Source: Ophiodon elongatus
Lineage: Eukaryota; Chordata; Actinopteri; Perciformes; Hexagrammidae
Direction of reading: 5' to 3'
Length of the DNA: 64,000 nt
Assembly: GCA_016806645.1 (NCBI GenBank)
Contig: JACSYO010000535.1
Span: 496,001-560,000, forward strand
Shown: positions 13,081-26,385 of the stretch, in pieces
Layout of the letters: each line of letters begins with the position of its first letter
Position numbering within the stretch: position 1 is the first letter of the stretch
The notes under the pieces: generated by a model
Database searches by the model: none
What the model was told of the DNA's origin: nothing
Seen by the model: the letters and a program-made list of their open reading frames with translations, nothing else
Position numbers and translations under genes: made by a program

Positions 13081-16000
13081 TCAGCCCCCCACCCGTCCCC
13101 CGCCTCTTTCCCTGTGGTTCCACACAGGAAGGGCCTCAGCCCCTGCTCTCTGAAATAAAATGTTATTATTGAGTGCAAAGGAGCACATAAACATCCAACA
13201 TGGGCGCATGCACCTAGTTATACGTATCAATTCTCCAATTTCTGTGGAAATATTATTTTCTCGTGAGTGCTGAAAATGCACGAAAAACAATTACATCGTC
13301 GTATAAAAAGACTGCAGGACACGTGCAGTTAGACAATATAATTTCCTTTACCTCAGACTGTCTTGCCACAATATGTTAAATAGATAAGCCCCATAACAAC
13401 TCTGATCTATGTCTATATTTAAGTGACATTAATAGTTAAAGAAGCCTCATTTTGCGCTTGTTTACTTTTAACAAGTCTTTCCCCCAGAGAAACTTGCATG
13501 TAAACACTTTATAGCTTTTCCTCACCACCAACAGGAGAGTAACCCGTTACTGGACGAGGAAAGTAGCAGGATGGATGGCTCCTCTCACAGTCTGTCTATT
13601 AGTTTTCATTAGGCGGCCCAGGGAAACCCGGAGATTTATAGGGCACATTTGCTTTAAATTCAGCCCTGCAGGGTTTCACCTGATTGCTGCATGGGACAGA
13701 CAATGATCCGCTCCCATCCGTCTCAACACTCCACTTCCATTTCCATAAATTCTACACGTCTGTGGTAGAACGGGAGCCTGTCATAGTCTGCAATGTCACG
13801 GCGAAGACATCCAGCCCAGCTGGACTTCTGGTTGCTCCAGCTTCCTCTGCCAGGGCTTAGCGTGGATCGCTGGTGACAGATCCGCACCTCGAGTTGTTCA
13901 CGTTTGAACACATGTCAATCAGGACCGTTCAGGGACATTTCCTCGTGAAACAAAAACAAATCACTTTATTTTCTCCTTCCTTTTGGTATAAATCCGGAAA
14001 AAATGTTCAGCATGAACGATAAGAGCTATTGACTTCCTGTGTGACCGGCAGGTCAATCAAAGATGTTTGTCAGAGAGGGGGGGGGGAAACGGCAATTTTC
14101 TCAGAATTAATATAATTAAGCCACTCACTGCATCCGCTGAAACATATTATTCCAGCCACCATTCACACAGTGTGCCCATTATTCACCAAAAAAATGGTGA
14201 GATGAAGCGGGGGCGAGAAACCTTTTTTAAAATCACTTGATTTTCATTTCTCTTCTATGAAGTGATGGGCTAACACCTTTTCATTTATATTTGTTGCACT
14301 TGTTTTCTGACTTTGAGTGATCATTCCCCGATCGTTATTCCAAACTTGTCTCAGAGAGGATGTGATTGCTTCCATTATGCTAAGCAATGTCATACAGCGC
14401 GTCCAATGATTAATCTGAACTGGCATGGTGATATAGGATTTCCTCCCCACAGCGGGATCGATAGGCTCTTCCTCAGCTGGGTAAAGTCTGAGATTTCATT
14501 AACCCATTTAGAAAGACTTGACCATCTTTTGTGAGTTATTATGAAAGGGTACGAAGGCCAAATGCATTCTTTAGCAGAGATGACGTCCTCTAGGGTTGGC
14601 ATTTTTTCCTCGTTGGCTGTTAGCCTACAAAATAGAAATGATGATGATGATGATTTATATGCATATCAGTCAATGGCAGATAAATCCCTGTGTTTAACCA
14701 ATCAATAGCACTGCGATCCATCAATTGCGTTTCACTATTCTTGTCAGAGCCGCTCACCTCCTTTAAACAATATTTTGTATTCACCGCGCTGGTCATGAAT
14801 AAATGTTTTGCTTCGAAATTCGAAAGCTCCCATTTTGTTGGCAGCCATGTTACTTCAGACCTCCTCCATGTTTTATTCATATTTCTCCCGTCCGGGCGGC
14901 CAAACTTAAAAGCAGCAGACCAAATGCATTTGATCCCTCTGATGTTTTCATAAGATCACTCTCAGTCCGAAAGCATGTTTCCCACCTCTCTGTCAACTTT
15001 TTCATTCAACCCCGATGACTGAGCCCCATCTGTTTCCACAAAATTAGGCTACAACACATTAGCATCGGAGGAGCCTATCCACTCGAGCCCAGCAGCCTGG
15101 TGCGGTTGAGAGAGAAGCAGGCTGCAGCCAGCATCATATGCGTCTGAATGGCCCTGTATGTGAGTCACTCCACCCAGTGAGCTGCTCCTTACGGCCTGTT
15201 CTCGGGGCGAGCAGCTTTCCTTCTCTGTCTGATTGTTGCTCCTGTGGAGCTGAACCGCCTTCTGTTACCAGGCCTGAGGGACAGCCTGCCTCGTTCACAA
15301 AAAAAAAAAAAAGACGAAGAAAAAAAAGAGGAGGGGTGAAAATCAATTCCTCATTAAACAAATTTGTAAAGGCTGCATCAAAAGGTGTTCAACATTTGCT
15401 TTGGCACAGCTGTCAGCTTGATGCGACCTTGAGAATACGACGCGTCCCCTGACAAATCGCGAGCATGCCTGTTGAGGAAGAAGGTGTTGCTTTTGTCTTA
15501 CTCCTGATTGATAGTTGGGTCATCGCTCCCTTCACTTTCTAACACGGAGAAACAATGGCTCAGCGGTGCACAAATCAAAAAGCAAATCAATAGGAGGGTG
15601 TGTGTGTGTTTGTTTGTCTGTCTGGGGCTAAAGTCTGGATATTTTCGAATGTAAATGAAACTCAAAGAGCAAATAAGCAAGTGGGTAGTGAGAGAAAGAA
15701 AGGCCAAAGAAGACTAGAAGAAACTCTGAAGTCCCGTCACAGGCCAGAGGAGGGAATGTCATCTACTCCATGTCCTCTCCTGGCAGAGGAGTGGAATTAC
15801 CCATCCTTATGTGCTCGTACATCTTTTCTTTTACAGATGACCAGCTTTCCCCTTTGGAATTGACACCCACAATTTATACTCATTTCACTTCTCTCCACAG
15901 GCCGCACAAGGGCTCCTTGCTGAGGTGTACCTGCCATGGCTATCAATAGAGTAGGTCGTCATGGGCTAGCTAATGCAGCCCACTCCCACTGAGGTAATCC

Positions 16001-18174
16001 TTCAGAGGCATCCCGCGGCCTGAGAGAAATGTCAGTGCGCTGCTGCGAGGATCAGTCTACCCTTGCATAGCGAGATGGAGATATATCTTATTTAAGCCTG
16101 ATTTAATTTGGGCTTCTTGGCACTGGTGAGCGTGAGTGTTGTGTGTAGAACAGAGGGTGGGAGCTGGGGATGCAAAAAGTCTGTCTTTATTTAGAGGAAC
16201 TGGCTTCGGTACAACGCCGGGACCAGCTGCATCGCAAACTGAACTGACAGATGTAGTGGACACCGATATTTCTCTGCTCAGATTACCACCTGCACGGCCA
16301 TATGAATATTTACTGAACGCTGGAGTGTCTGCTGTAATGCGCTGTCACGATCGACTGTATTCTGCCATGTTGTACTGTATATGGGGAATGCTGGCACTGT
16401 TTGAAAGCGTAACATTGATAATTCATTATGCTCAGTGGGGGATTGACTCAAAACTTATGAATAAAACTTTGTGAAACATCTAGTTTCACCAGGTTTTCAC
16501 CGGCATTTTTGGTACCCTGCAGTGAAGACGTTCCACTGGGTTCTAACGGTGGTTCATGTTAGAGTCTTGCAGAGTGATTGCACAGGCAAACAAACTTCGT
16601 GTGGAAAAAAAACAAAACATCCGTTTTAAAGGATACCAAAGATTTTCCATATTTTAGGCAACTACAAAAAAAAATGGTGGGTGAAGGGTGAATGTGCACC
16701 TCGGTATCTGTCCACGGCTAATCTCTCATGTCTGCGTTGACCAACTGATTCCCCCCCCCCCCGTCAGCCCTCTGCCTGTATTTTCTCTTTTCTTTTAAAT
16801 TTGCCGTGTTTCATTTCTGAACATTTCTCTGCCCCTCCCTCTGCCTCTGCCTGAAGCGGTCACTCAGGTGTCGCCTGAGTCCGAAGCTCAGAAAGCTCCA
16901 CTAAATTCAAATACCATGCCCATTCGCTAGCTAGACTGAAGATCGCCAAACTCGCTGGCTACTATCGTTGAGCCGGGGAGGAGGGGCACATTTCGAAAGT
17001 TGTGTTTAAAAACCACAACAGACAAATCCTTCTCTTTACACCTTTCAATTTTTAACCAATTCTAAAAATAGCCCTCTTATCTGTTGTATGCATGGCTTCA
17101 GATACGTCAGAGTTTGGAGCGGCGTTGGGAGAAGTTTTCCAGCTCTCTATTCTCTAATCCATACTGACAGAGGAAGCTCTACAGAAAGGCAGTACAACAG
17201 AGGCTCAGCTTCCAGCAGACGGTACTCCGCTGGGAGAGCAAGGGTCTTCTTTTCTTCGTGGTATTTATTATGCCTCAATTAAGAATGCATTTATGCCTCT
17301 TCTTAATGAATAAAATCAATAAAAACTAATTCTGCTGACAAAAGAAAACACTTTTCTCAATAATACGAAGGTCCTTGTGACCTGATTTGATTATCTCCAT
17401 CTGTTTCTTCTGTTTAATGTTTTTATGCTGCGAGTAATGTACTGTAGTGTTAATGCTCGGAGGCCACTAAGAACTTCATATATCTATGTCTCCTATCCTT
17501 CTAATGAAAGAGCAAAGGCATTCAACCTCTGTATTGACCTCTCTGTCTGGCAGATGGCTTCATAGCCTCGCGCTCGAGTCTGCTGATTACCGCCTCAATG
17601 CAAACAACGCTCACAATCAGCGCTTTAATAGCTTTTCTTCCACCGCGTCAGCCATTGTAACAATCCTCTGTAATAACTACCGATACAGTACAGTGGACAG
17701 GGGGAGATGAAGAAATGTTCAGCAAAACAAAGAGACCCTGTCGGCTGATGAAGCCATCTACAGGACTGAGGACGGGTCAATAACAGACAGAAGGATGAAT
17801 TGTTGGCCTTGTTAGCCGTGAGTGGTCGGGAGATGGGTATGAGCATTGTCAGCGAGGGCAGCATATCCCAGTCCATATCTCGCAAAAATACTAGTTGTTT
17901 CACGCAGAGAGCATTGTGTTGGTGATGAAAAGGGACTCTCATGCTCTGGCCAGCTCCTTTTCTTGGAAAGGATCATGGTCAACAGTTCAGGGTAGGGAAA
18001 AGAAAGAAAGAAATAACCCTATTATGCCATTATATCTCCATTGCTGCAGACTGTGAGAGTGTGTGTAATACACGAACAGTACAGTGAATAGACTAATCAA
18101 CATGTCAGAAGGAAATGCAACTGGAAGAAAATGCCATGTACACAACACTCTCTTCCTCCTTTTCGCTCTCTTTC

Positions 18175-18202
18175 TCACACACACACACACACACACACAC
18201 AC
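18175..18202 (+). repeat. (CA)n microsatellite
   Basis: About 14 CA units, uninterrupted, preceded by a pyrimidine-rich CTCTTTCT stretch. Confidence 0.9.
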
Positions 18203-21200
18203 GGTATTTTCAGACCTGTTGTCTGGGAGACCATTCCTTGTTTAGACGTGTTGTCAAGGAAACAAAGATGGAAAAAAAAGCTGTTTGCTGAAATTTTTTG
18301 AAAATCCATCTGCTCGGTTGGAACAAGGAAAAAGTAACGCTGTAGCCTAGTTGGATGAGTGCTTCCAATAAAATATATCTTCCAAAGGGAAAGGGGTTGT
18401 ATTGATTTTGCCACTGTGTCATTAATATAAAAATGGAGCCTGGTTGTTGTAAATAAGCCCGGTGACTTCTTTTTATTGCAGTCCAGCTGAACCTTTTACC
18501 TATTGAGCTGAAAATTGTGTGGGACAAAACTCTACAATAAAAGTCAAGATAATTACTGCCTACCTGGCCACCCCTCCTGATAATTCTGAATAACAGGATG
18601 TGCAAATGCTTATAATCACCTATGATTACTGGTGAAAGGTTAAGCTGATTTAATCCGTCAGTCCAATTTGCTACAGCATCCAGGAAAATACTACACAGGC
18701 TTGGGGATTAGGGAACTGCTGGTTAGAGATGCTGGATGATCAGATTGTTGCGTTGGGAGAATAATAGCATGTTCTGCATAAGGAGTCACAGCATCATTTC
18801 ATTGCAGTTGCGTTACCCAGGAGAACAGCAGCAGCTGGACGTCTGAGGTAGCTTACACGTTGAATATTGTGCAAGAGATTAAAAAAAAAAAACTAGAGTG
18901 GCCTAAATATCTTCCCACAGTCTGGTTTCCTCCCTTTTCACACATCCCCTGATTCTGTCACATCTTCACTGTTCTACTCCGCTGCTCCCCTTCCCTTTTC
19001 TCCATATCTCCCCGTTTCACATTGTATGTTCAGAAATGTAGTCATTCAATAATCATATCCTCTTGTTACCCACGTGCCGATAAACCTCGCTAGCACAATT
19101 TCCAATCTTCCTCTGACAATCACAAGTTGTGAGGATGAATCATTCATTCGGCACGAGACTTTCTTCTGAAGTGCCCTGGCTGCAAGGTTCAGGCGGATGC
19201 ACGGTTGGGATTTGGGCTCCGCCTCGTCCCCTGGTGTCCCCTGGTGCTGATCTGTGACAATCAGGACTGACGGCAGCAATCACAAGAGGGACAACCTGCA
19301 CACGGAGGGCCACATCACAACTCATCAACACTGCAGCAATATTTGTACAGGAATCCTCCTATTTGCTTCTTTTTTTTTAATTTTCCTTCCACTTCAGACA
19401 CTCCTGTGGATTCTGTTAAGAGCAGAGGCTGAGGCGCCATCACATGCCGTGATGCTTCTGTGCGACTCGGGACACATCAGCTTCCCTCTGGTTGCAGCCG
19501 AGTGAGAAAGCCCTGTCAACACGCCCAACACAAGGGGCTCGTCTAAAGTAGTAGAGGGAGACAGAGGAGAGAGGTGGAGGATGACAGAGGGAAGGAGGCG
19601 GGAGAGGGGAGCTAGGATGCAGGAGAAGTAGAGGTCATTGAGGGATCTGACAGGGGAGGGCAATGCCAAGCCTCATTTAGAATTCACTCCCTGAGAAGCA
19701 GCTGTTACATCTTTTATTGGAGGAACAAAAGAATGGCGTGCTATTTTCATATGAGAGCAATTTTCTTAAGAGAGTAGCATCTAAAAGGGACAAGAGGGAA
19801 ACAGCAGTGTGCCCGGAACAAACTAAATTCTTCTTTCAGGAATACAGCGGCTGCCAACATGCGGCTCATTACTCGCTGCTTGGTGCTTGTTGTCTGCAGT
19901 GCAGGTTCTCACCCTGTCATTGTGTGGGTCAGAAGCCATCTCAGATGGATAGCCAGGAGAGCCTCCAACAATTCCAGACAAATCAATAACTGAGATCCTG
20001 TTTTATTTCTGCAATAGCCCTCTTCCCTTGAATATACGCTTTTGGCACACTTGCTCCATCTGAGTTTCATTTAATTAAAACAAGGAATCGCTCAAGCTTA
20101 AAGTCTAATAACTGTAAGACAATATCTTACAAGTGCACACGGAAAAAAAGACACACTGCACATTAGCGCATAGCAGAGAAGGCATTTCTTTGAGTCTCTG
20201 AAAATGAAAATGGAAATTGCAGTTGCAGCCTCCCACTTTTGGTCAGCAACCGTGATTCAAAAACTCATTATGACTTCCTTGCTTGGCATTATAATAGACT
20301 GGGGGGGGGGTAAATGACAGGACGGCCCACCACTGTTCGGAAGGCTGGTGGGCAAATCCATGTTGTTAAAAGTTGGACCGATGCACAGAGAAGGAAGTCT
20401 TCTAACGACAAGCGAGCAGAAGAAAGCAAATGAAGGGGCTGTCGGTTTTTATATCTCGTAACAAGCTGTAATAAATTACCATGTAGACGTCAGTAATAAT
20501 ACTACGGTTACCAATTTTGAAAAAGTCACTACATTCAGAGTGAACTTAAATTAACTAAAACTGGCCAGTCTTGTGGCCTACTTCTGTGGCTGGATGAAGG
20601 CCAGCAGCTGAAGCACGTTGGTTAGATGTCATATTGTTCTGTGAATGAGCCATTTAATAGAGGCTTTTTAATCTTGTCGCTGTGTCTTGGCAAGACACTT
20701 TCCTTGGCTCACGTCTCTTTAACAGTGACTGTTTCATCCCCTCACCAAACAGCACTTGTGCGATTACACACCCCCATGCTTGCCACATATTTTTCAGTAT
20801 TTTTAAAAAGTAGTCCACTGATTTAGCATTGCTGTCCTATAACATTGCCAGACTTAAAATCGACAGTTTAAAAATGAAGATCAAAATCGATGCAGCAGAA
20901 CCAGATCTATCGTGGAATTTATACATTTTTAAATCTGTCGGCTACATTACCCACGTTACTCAACCACCAACACACCAGTCACAGATTGACGTGTGTTACA
21001 CAATAATTGTGGCTAATGTGGCTTCGACTCACTAGCCTCAAGAAGAGATGAGGAGCGGGATATAGAGGTCTGGTAAGATCACTTTTCTCAAACTCAACAT
21101 CCACATCAGCATTTTCAGACTTAGTCTTCAGAACCAACTGATGCCGACTCCAGTGACATCACTTCAGGCAATTAATGAGACTCTGCGCTCCCTCTGAAGC

Positions 21201-22664
21201 ATGAACAATCTTTTAGGGCTATCCTTGATCAAATAAATCTTAGCCAACCAACACTCATAAGATTTTGTTGACTAATTGAGTATGTTTATTTAAAAATCAA
21301 CAGATATGTAAAAACAAGTTTCTCCAAAAAGAATCACACAAAAGCACCACTTTAAATCTTGTTTATCAGAGCTGTGCTCGTACGTTTCCTGGAAATAAAT
21401 CATTCAGTATGAAAAGGCATAATGAAATGACTAATCAACAAACTATTTTTTTAAACGATCAATTATTTGTCTAATCGACTGGGGGAGGGGAGGTAAAGTA
21501 GAATACTTAACTCAATTAAAAGTACTGTATTTGTGTAAAGATTTGGTGAGTAAATACCTGCTTTACATTTACATATGTATATGCTGTTAGGAATTAATAT
21601 ATACACATACAGTGGACGTAAAAATAAATAAAATGCATTAACATGTCATTGTATTCACATCACACCACACAGACCTTCTGTCCAAACAAACAACAGATTC
21701 CTTTTCTATCACTGCCCTCTGCAACCTGCACACGGCTGATCAACCACACAACGGTCGTCCTGTACACACATTGCCTCACTAGAATTAACCAGAAAAGAGG
21801 AACACTCAGACAATTCAAAACAAAAAAAATAGCAAACAATAAATAACGTCTATGGACACCGCGGCGGGCCTGTCACTCCTTATAGACTCAACAGCAGAAT
21901 AAAGCATCACCAAGACAGCCAGCATCGAGCTGAGTAAACATTATAACATCCACAGTGGGCGCTGCACACAGGTGTTAAAGCGAAACGAGAGCTCACCTGT
22001 CTGCGCGAGCTTCAGCTTCTCAGCTCCTTCTCCAAACACGAGTCCACTCGGCCTCTCTTGTAGCCAGTCCAGTCCAGTCCGGTAGTCTCTGTCCGGCTCC
22101 TTAACGTTTTCAAACCCTTTTTTTTAGTGGAAAGACGCTCTGCGGCCACCGTGACAAAGTCCTCACAAACCTCGCTGAAGGTCACAAAGGGGTGAGGGCA
22201 GAGGTCACCCACTGCACTGCACTGCACCTGTGGCAGTTGTGTTTGATTCAAGTCACGTATCGTGCTGACATTAAACCACTAATTGGTTAATTAAGGTGGT
22301 ATGTCGAGGTATACAGTCGGAAACACACCGAAGCTGCAGTGGCTGCTCCGTGCTCAGCGAGCTATGGCCATTAGATTATGCTGCAAAGTATAGCCAAAAT
22401 AAAATAGATAGTTTAACTTTTGAGAAAACCCTGCAGCCAATCAGTAAACAGGCTCTCGTGGCATATTGACCTCCTATGTTACAACAATTTATTCCTGCCT
22501 GAAACACATGAACAGGCCTCCCAACTGCAGACAAGTGGGATAATTGCTGCGAGCTGCACTTATAACAATGCAAACTTTAACCCATAATGACGATATTGTT
22601 TATTATATTGTTTCTACTGTTCACTAACTGCTATTCCCCAGCCAGGTGCGACTTCACAATACTT

Positions 22665-22963
22665 AAAGGGCCAGTGTGTAGGATTTCGGTGGATCCACTA
22701 GCAGAAATAGAATAGGCTATAATATTCATAACTATGTTTTTAAAAGTGTATAATCACCTGAGACTAAGAATTTTTGTTAGCTGTTTTCGTTAGCTTCAAA
22801 TGAGCCATGCATATCTCCATAGAGCGCCTCGAAGGTCCTCGCTTTGGATTCTGCCATTGAACCGCTATGTTTCTACAGTTGCTAGACAAACCAAACAATG
22901 AGTCAACTGAGAGCCTTTCTCGGTTTTACATTACATGAAGGTCATCGTAGTCCTCCGACGCGA
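22665..22963 (+). mobile_element. short nonautonomous DNA element, copy A (3' truncated)
   Basis: It starts with GGGCCAGTGTGTAGGATTT, the terminus of an element I know to be very common in percomorph genomes. Internal landmarks are GTGTATAATCACCTGAGACTA and, later, ACCGCTATGTTTCTACAGTTG. Both recur in reverse complement in the copy at 55,725-56,115. The right half and right terminus are missing; the element stops abruptly at about 22,963, where a different repeat begins. Confidence 0.6.
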
Positions 22964-23070
22964 TACATAATAATAATAATACATTTTATTTGTATAGCGC
23001 TTTAAAAGGTACTCAAAAGCACTTTACATGGTAAAAACAGAAACAATAAAAGCAATTACCATATAAACAA
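22964..23070 (+). repeat. dispersed repeat with AAT tract and TATAGCGCTTT core
   Basis: An (AAT)n-like tract is followed by ACATTTTATTTGTATAGCGC and AAAGCACTTTACATGG. This phrase recurs widely in teleost genomes as the end of interspersed repeats. It abuts, and probably interrupted, the DNA element to its left. Confidence 0.5.
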
Positions 23071-23196
23071 GAAATATGACATAACAGTCATCTATAAACA
23101 AAACCATACATAACTAGCATCACAGGTTAAAAGCTGATTTAAATAGATTAAATACATGCGTCAATTCCTGTGAATCCCTCGTGCATATGCATTCAT

Positions 23197-23293
23197 CATT
23201 CTACATCTCTATACCGTAAGCCTATTCATAGCATCATATAGCACAACGCTATATGATGCTATGAATCGGCTTACGGTATAGAGATGTAGAATG
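23197..23293. repeat. near-perfect 46-bp inverted repeat with 5-nt loop
   Basis: The arm at 23,197-23,242 is the reverse complement of 23,248-23,293 apart from one mismatch (T at 23,223 against G in the other arm), with ACAAC as spacer. Pairing stops sharply on both sides. An RNA from either strand would form a 46-bp hairpin. It could be a very young inverted duplication, a miniature palindromic element or a small-RNA precursor; nothing in the sequence decides between these. Confidence 0.9.
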
Positions 23294-24559
23294 TAAATAC
23301 AGAAATAATGCCAACCATAGTCAACAATGGGGTTTGATTTCATGTGAATGCAAAGAAATATAACTTTAAAGTCAGGATAATTTGACCTCTGCTGCAATGA
23401 TTTTGACCATTGCTTTTAAACTGTCCCTTACAAATCTCTTCATTGCCAATTATGTAAGGGTAACAGAGGAGTAGTTACTAACCTCAGGGAGCAATACACT
23501 GAATTGACATAAAAAGTGTTTTCTATTTTATTTTTTTTTCGATAATAACAAGAATTAGCTGGACCTACAGCTGGCATGCTATATAGCAAAACACACACAC
23601 AATTAATGAGATGTTTTCGTGTCAGTTTGGTCTTTGCTGAATGGCAAAGCCTGTTGATGTCCACAGGTTCAAAGGCAAAGCTAGTTAGTCCTTCTCATAT
23701 GCTGCTCACAGTAGGATGGACAAGATCAATCAGAAGTAATCTGAGAAATGTCAAACTTCCATTTTGTTTAGCCTCAACAACGGCTAAGGAGAGGGGAGAT
23801 GAATCATCACTTTTAATTATGAAGCCCATTAAGTTTTGATCTGTGTGAAAGCTATGTCAATAGAAAGGTACTATTATCTCCCACCCATAACCAGTTTTCC
23901 TGGAATTAATTTCCTGGTATCTGCTGTCAAATATCATAATACCCTGTGAATAACAACTATAATGATTTTCACATTGCAGGGTTGTCGCAGCGCATATGGC
24001 AGAAATATGAAGAAATATCAAAGGACATTCAGCAGACACCTTGGACAGTTGTCATTGTTTGTGTGACTGATCATGAAATAGAAATAGCTGCTTGCCAGGC
24101 TGCATGATTACAATGGACTGTTGGTAAGAACATTTCCATAGGGCACATTTCAGACATATTTTAATGTTTCATTTGAACTGTAAATCATAATTTAGTGGTA
24201 AGCAGCATCACTGGTATTATATAGTTTTCTTCAGATGTGCTGAAGGATGAAATATGTTCCTGAAATCGGAACAGAAAAGAAATTATTCATGGGAAATGGA
24301 AATCAAGTGTTAATGTAATAATATTTCTCTGCCTCTCACAACTAAAAGACATTGTGATACATCATCCTCATACGCACAGCACCTTGAATCTTCTGCTCGG
24401 ACAGAAAAAAAAGAGAAGAGACGGATGATTTTCTCTGTTTGTGTGGCACGATAGAAGGATTTGCATTTGTCACCTACCAGGATAACAAGATTATGTTTTA
24501 TGATTAGATTTTCCTCAAGTGGTGTCAAATGCTTCCCTGATCATGATGAGAAATAAGTG
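23294..24559. other. intergenic, nothing recognised
   Basis: AT-rich unique-looking sequence between the palindrome and the SINE-like element. Open frames are short and without family signatures. Confidence 0.5.
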
Positions 24560-24850
24560 GATTAATACGTTCGGACTCTGGCAAAGTGGCGAGTTTGCCA
24601 AGAGGTAAAGAGGTCACCCAATTACCGGTGTTGTCAGTTTGATCCCTGCCACTTGGAGCTGGGTGTGCTTCAGCTGCCAGTTACTGGAGGTTAGCTGGAG
24701 TCACAACAGTTGCTACATTACACTCGCCACGTCATGATGTGCTGAAAGGTCTGAGCAAGATACCAGACTCCCTGTTGCCCTCTGAAGCAGAGTAAATGTT
24801 GCTTAGTAACTATAATGCATCTGAGAGAGGTAAACAAGACTGGAACTGAA
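24560..24850 (+). mobile_element. tRNA-derived SINE-like element
   Basis: A pol III-like head is visible: a box A-like TGGCGAGTTTGCC near 24,587 and a box B-like GTTTGATCCC near 24,638, about 50 bases apart as in tRNA-derived SINEs. Downstream is the body phrase GTCTGAGCAAGATACCAGAC...TGTTGCCCTCTG, a diverged form of the 'TTGAGCAAGACACTGAACCC...GTTGCTC' body seen in many fish SINEs. Both ends are decayed and I could not identify target duplications. Confidence 0.5.
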
Positions 24851-26234
24851 ATGAATGTGCTGTAAAGTGACTAATCTCTTTGTCTGAGCTGTTACTTAGT
24901 TACCAAGAAAAACTTAAATAAATAACTCGTATGTGGGACAAAAAACGGTATTTGGGGTTTTGTCCCGTTTGTATTTGAAGGGGGCCGATTCAAGAGTTTA
25001 GCTATGCCAGCTACGTAGCTCTCCACCACTTTGGTCCAAATTGAAATATCTCAGCTACCGGATGGGTCGCCTCAAAAGTTTTACAGACACTCATATACCC
25101 CTCAGGGACTATTGTATTCACTTTATTGTTACCTGCAAAGTTAATGACGTTCAGCCTCAGTCCTACTTTGTGCTTAGTGCGAATTAGCAAATGTTCGCCG
25201 GCTAACAGACGCTGAATTAGATGCATGTCAGCATAGGGGCACCTTTCCTATGGGATGGTTTAGTTTGACTTCACAAACCTGATGCTACTTCTAGAAAACC
25301 TAAATTATCCTCTTGTGTATAGGCCAGCCTTTCATTTCATAAAATAAATAATAAAACTGTAACTGTAAGTCAAAAGGGGATCCAAGTAAATGTTCTAAAT
25401 TAATTTGATGATTTATCAAAGTCATAAACTCAGTCAGCCACTCAGTGATTTAGTGGGGGTTTTTTTAAACATAATTTAGAGCCATATTCTCCATATAACC
25501 AATATAAGTTGTGAGTTTCTGCAGCCTAGTCAGGCAGTCAGCAAAGGAGCAGCACTGATTGTACAAAGTCTTGTCACAACTTTGCAGATAATTGCTGCCT
25601 CTTGCTAAAAAGCTGTAAACTCAGAGGCACGTAACAACACATGGCAAAGCTTTATTATTTTCATTCCCGTCGTGTTGTTGAGAGTCTCTCACACCTGACT
25701 GCTCAGTCTCATCCCAGATGAGCAGACGACAACATCTGGAGTCTTACGGAGAGGAAAAGCTCTGAGGACAGAGAGAAAGGCAGAACAAACCCTCCTCTAC
25801 ACACATGTACACTCACGTACACGAGTAAAACATGTGTATCATTAAAAGGTAAAGCCTTCTCTGTCTGAAAAAAAAATGCACAGGTCACATCCCATTTCTG
25901 TTGCTGACTGATGAGATTTCTTTCTGCTGTTCCTATTTTAAACTCATGATCAGTGCTCGGAACAAAATTGAAATCCTTTAAAAATAATCACTTTCAGACA
26001 GACAAGATATTATACTGCATGACTACTCAGACAGTATTATGCAGAGGGTCTGAATGACACTCCATTATCCTTTCAGTCTGAGCAAACTGTTGAGAAACAC
26101 AAATGTTGTTTATGGTTCAAAGCACAGGCAAATAGAAAGGGAGACGGAGCTCTTTTTCTTTTAAGTGCATTACAATTGGAATGTAAAGCTATTCAAGTGA
26201 AAGGGTCCTTAAAAGGTTATCTATTCATTGTGCT

Positions 26235-26385
26235 CAAAGAAAACAGAAAATGTTTATCTTGTCCTCTATATCTATCTGGACTGCATTCTCTCTGTGAGTC
26301 ATTATTACTCGGCACGTTGGCAATATCGTCCTTGTTACATTCATGTCAATAAAGCATATTGAACTGAATTGAACTGAAATGAGTC
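26235..26385 (+). mobile_element. 3' end of a non-LTR retrotransposon
   Basis: The phrase from CTTGTCCTCTATATCTATCTGG to TGTCAATAAAGCATATTGAA, followed by repeated GAATTGAACTGAA units, is the usual 3' tail and short tandem end of fish L2/Rex-like LINEs. No coding part remains upstream, so this is a 5'-truncated copy. Confidence 0.45.

Larger units (their letters stand above)
12421..22664. other. intergenic gene desert
   Basis: No supported gene. Contents: G-rich tract at 12.65 kb, CT tract at 13.03 kb, CA tract at 18.18 kb, and a possible decayed repeat at about 21,230-21,490 with recurring GACTAATC words. The 112-codon frame at 16,136-16,474 matches nothing I recognise and has no conserved-looking composition. 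Segments at about 13,580-13,900 and 14,110-14,220 look non-repetitive and could be conserved regulatory DNA, which only alignment would show. Confidence 0.5.

Noticed and set aside
16136..16474. 112-codon open frame
   Set aside because: No recognisable domain, no splice partners, surrounded by stop-rich intergenic DNA; length is compatible with chance in 64 kb.
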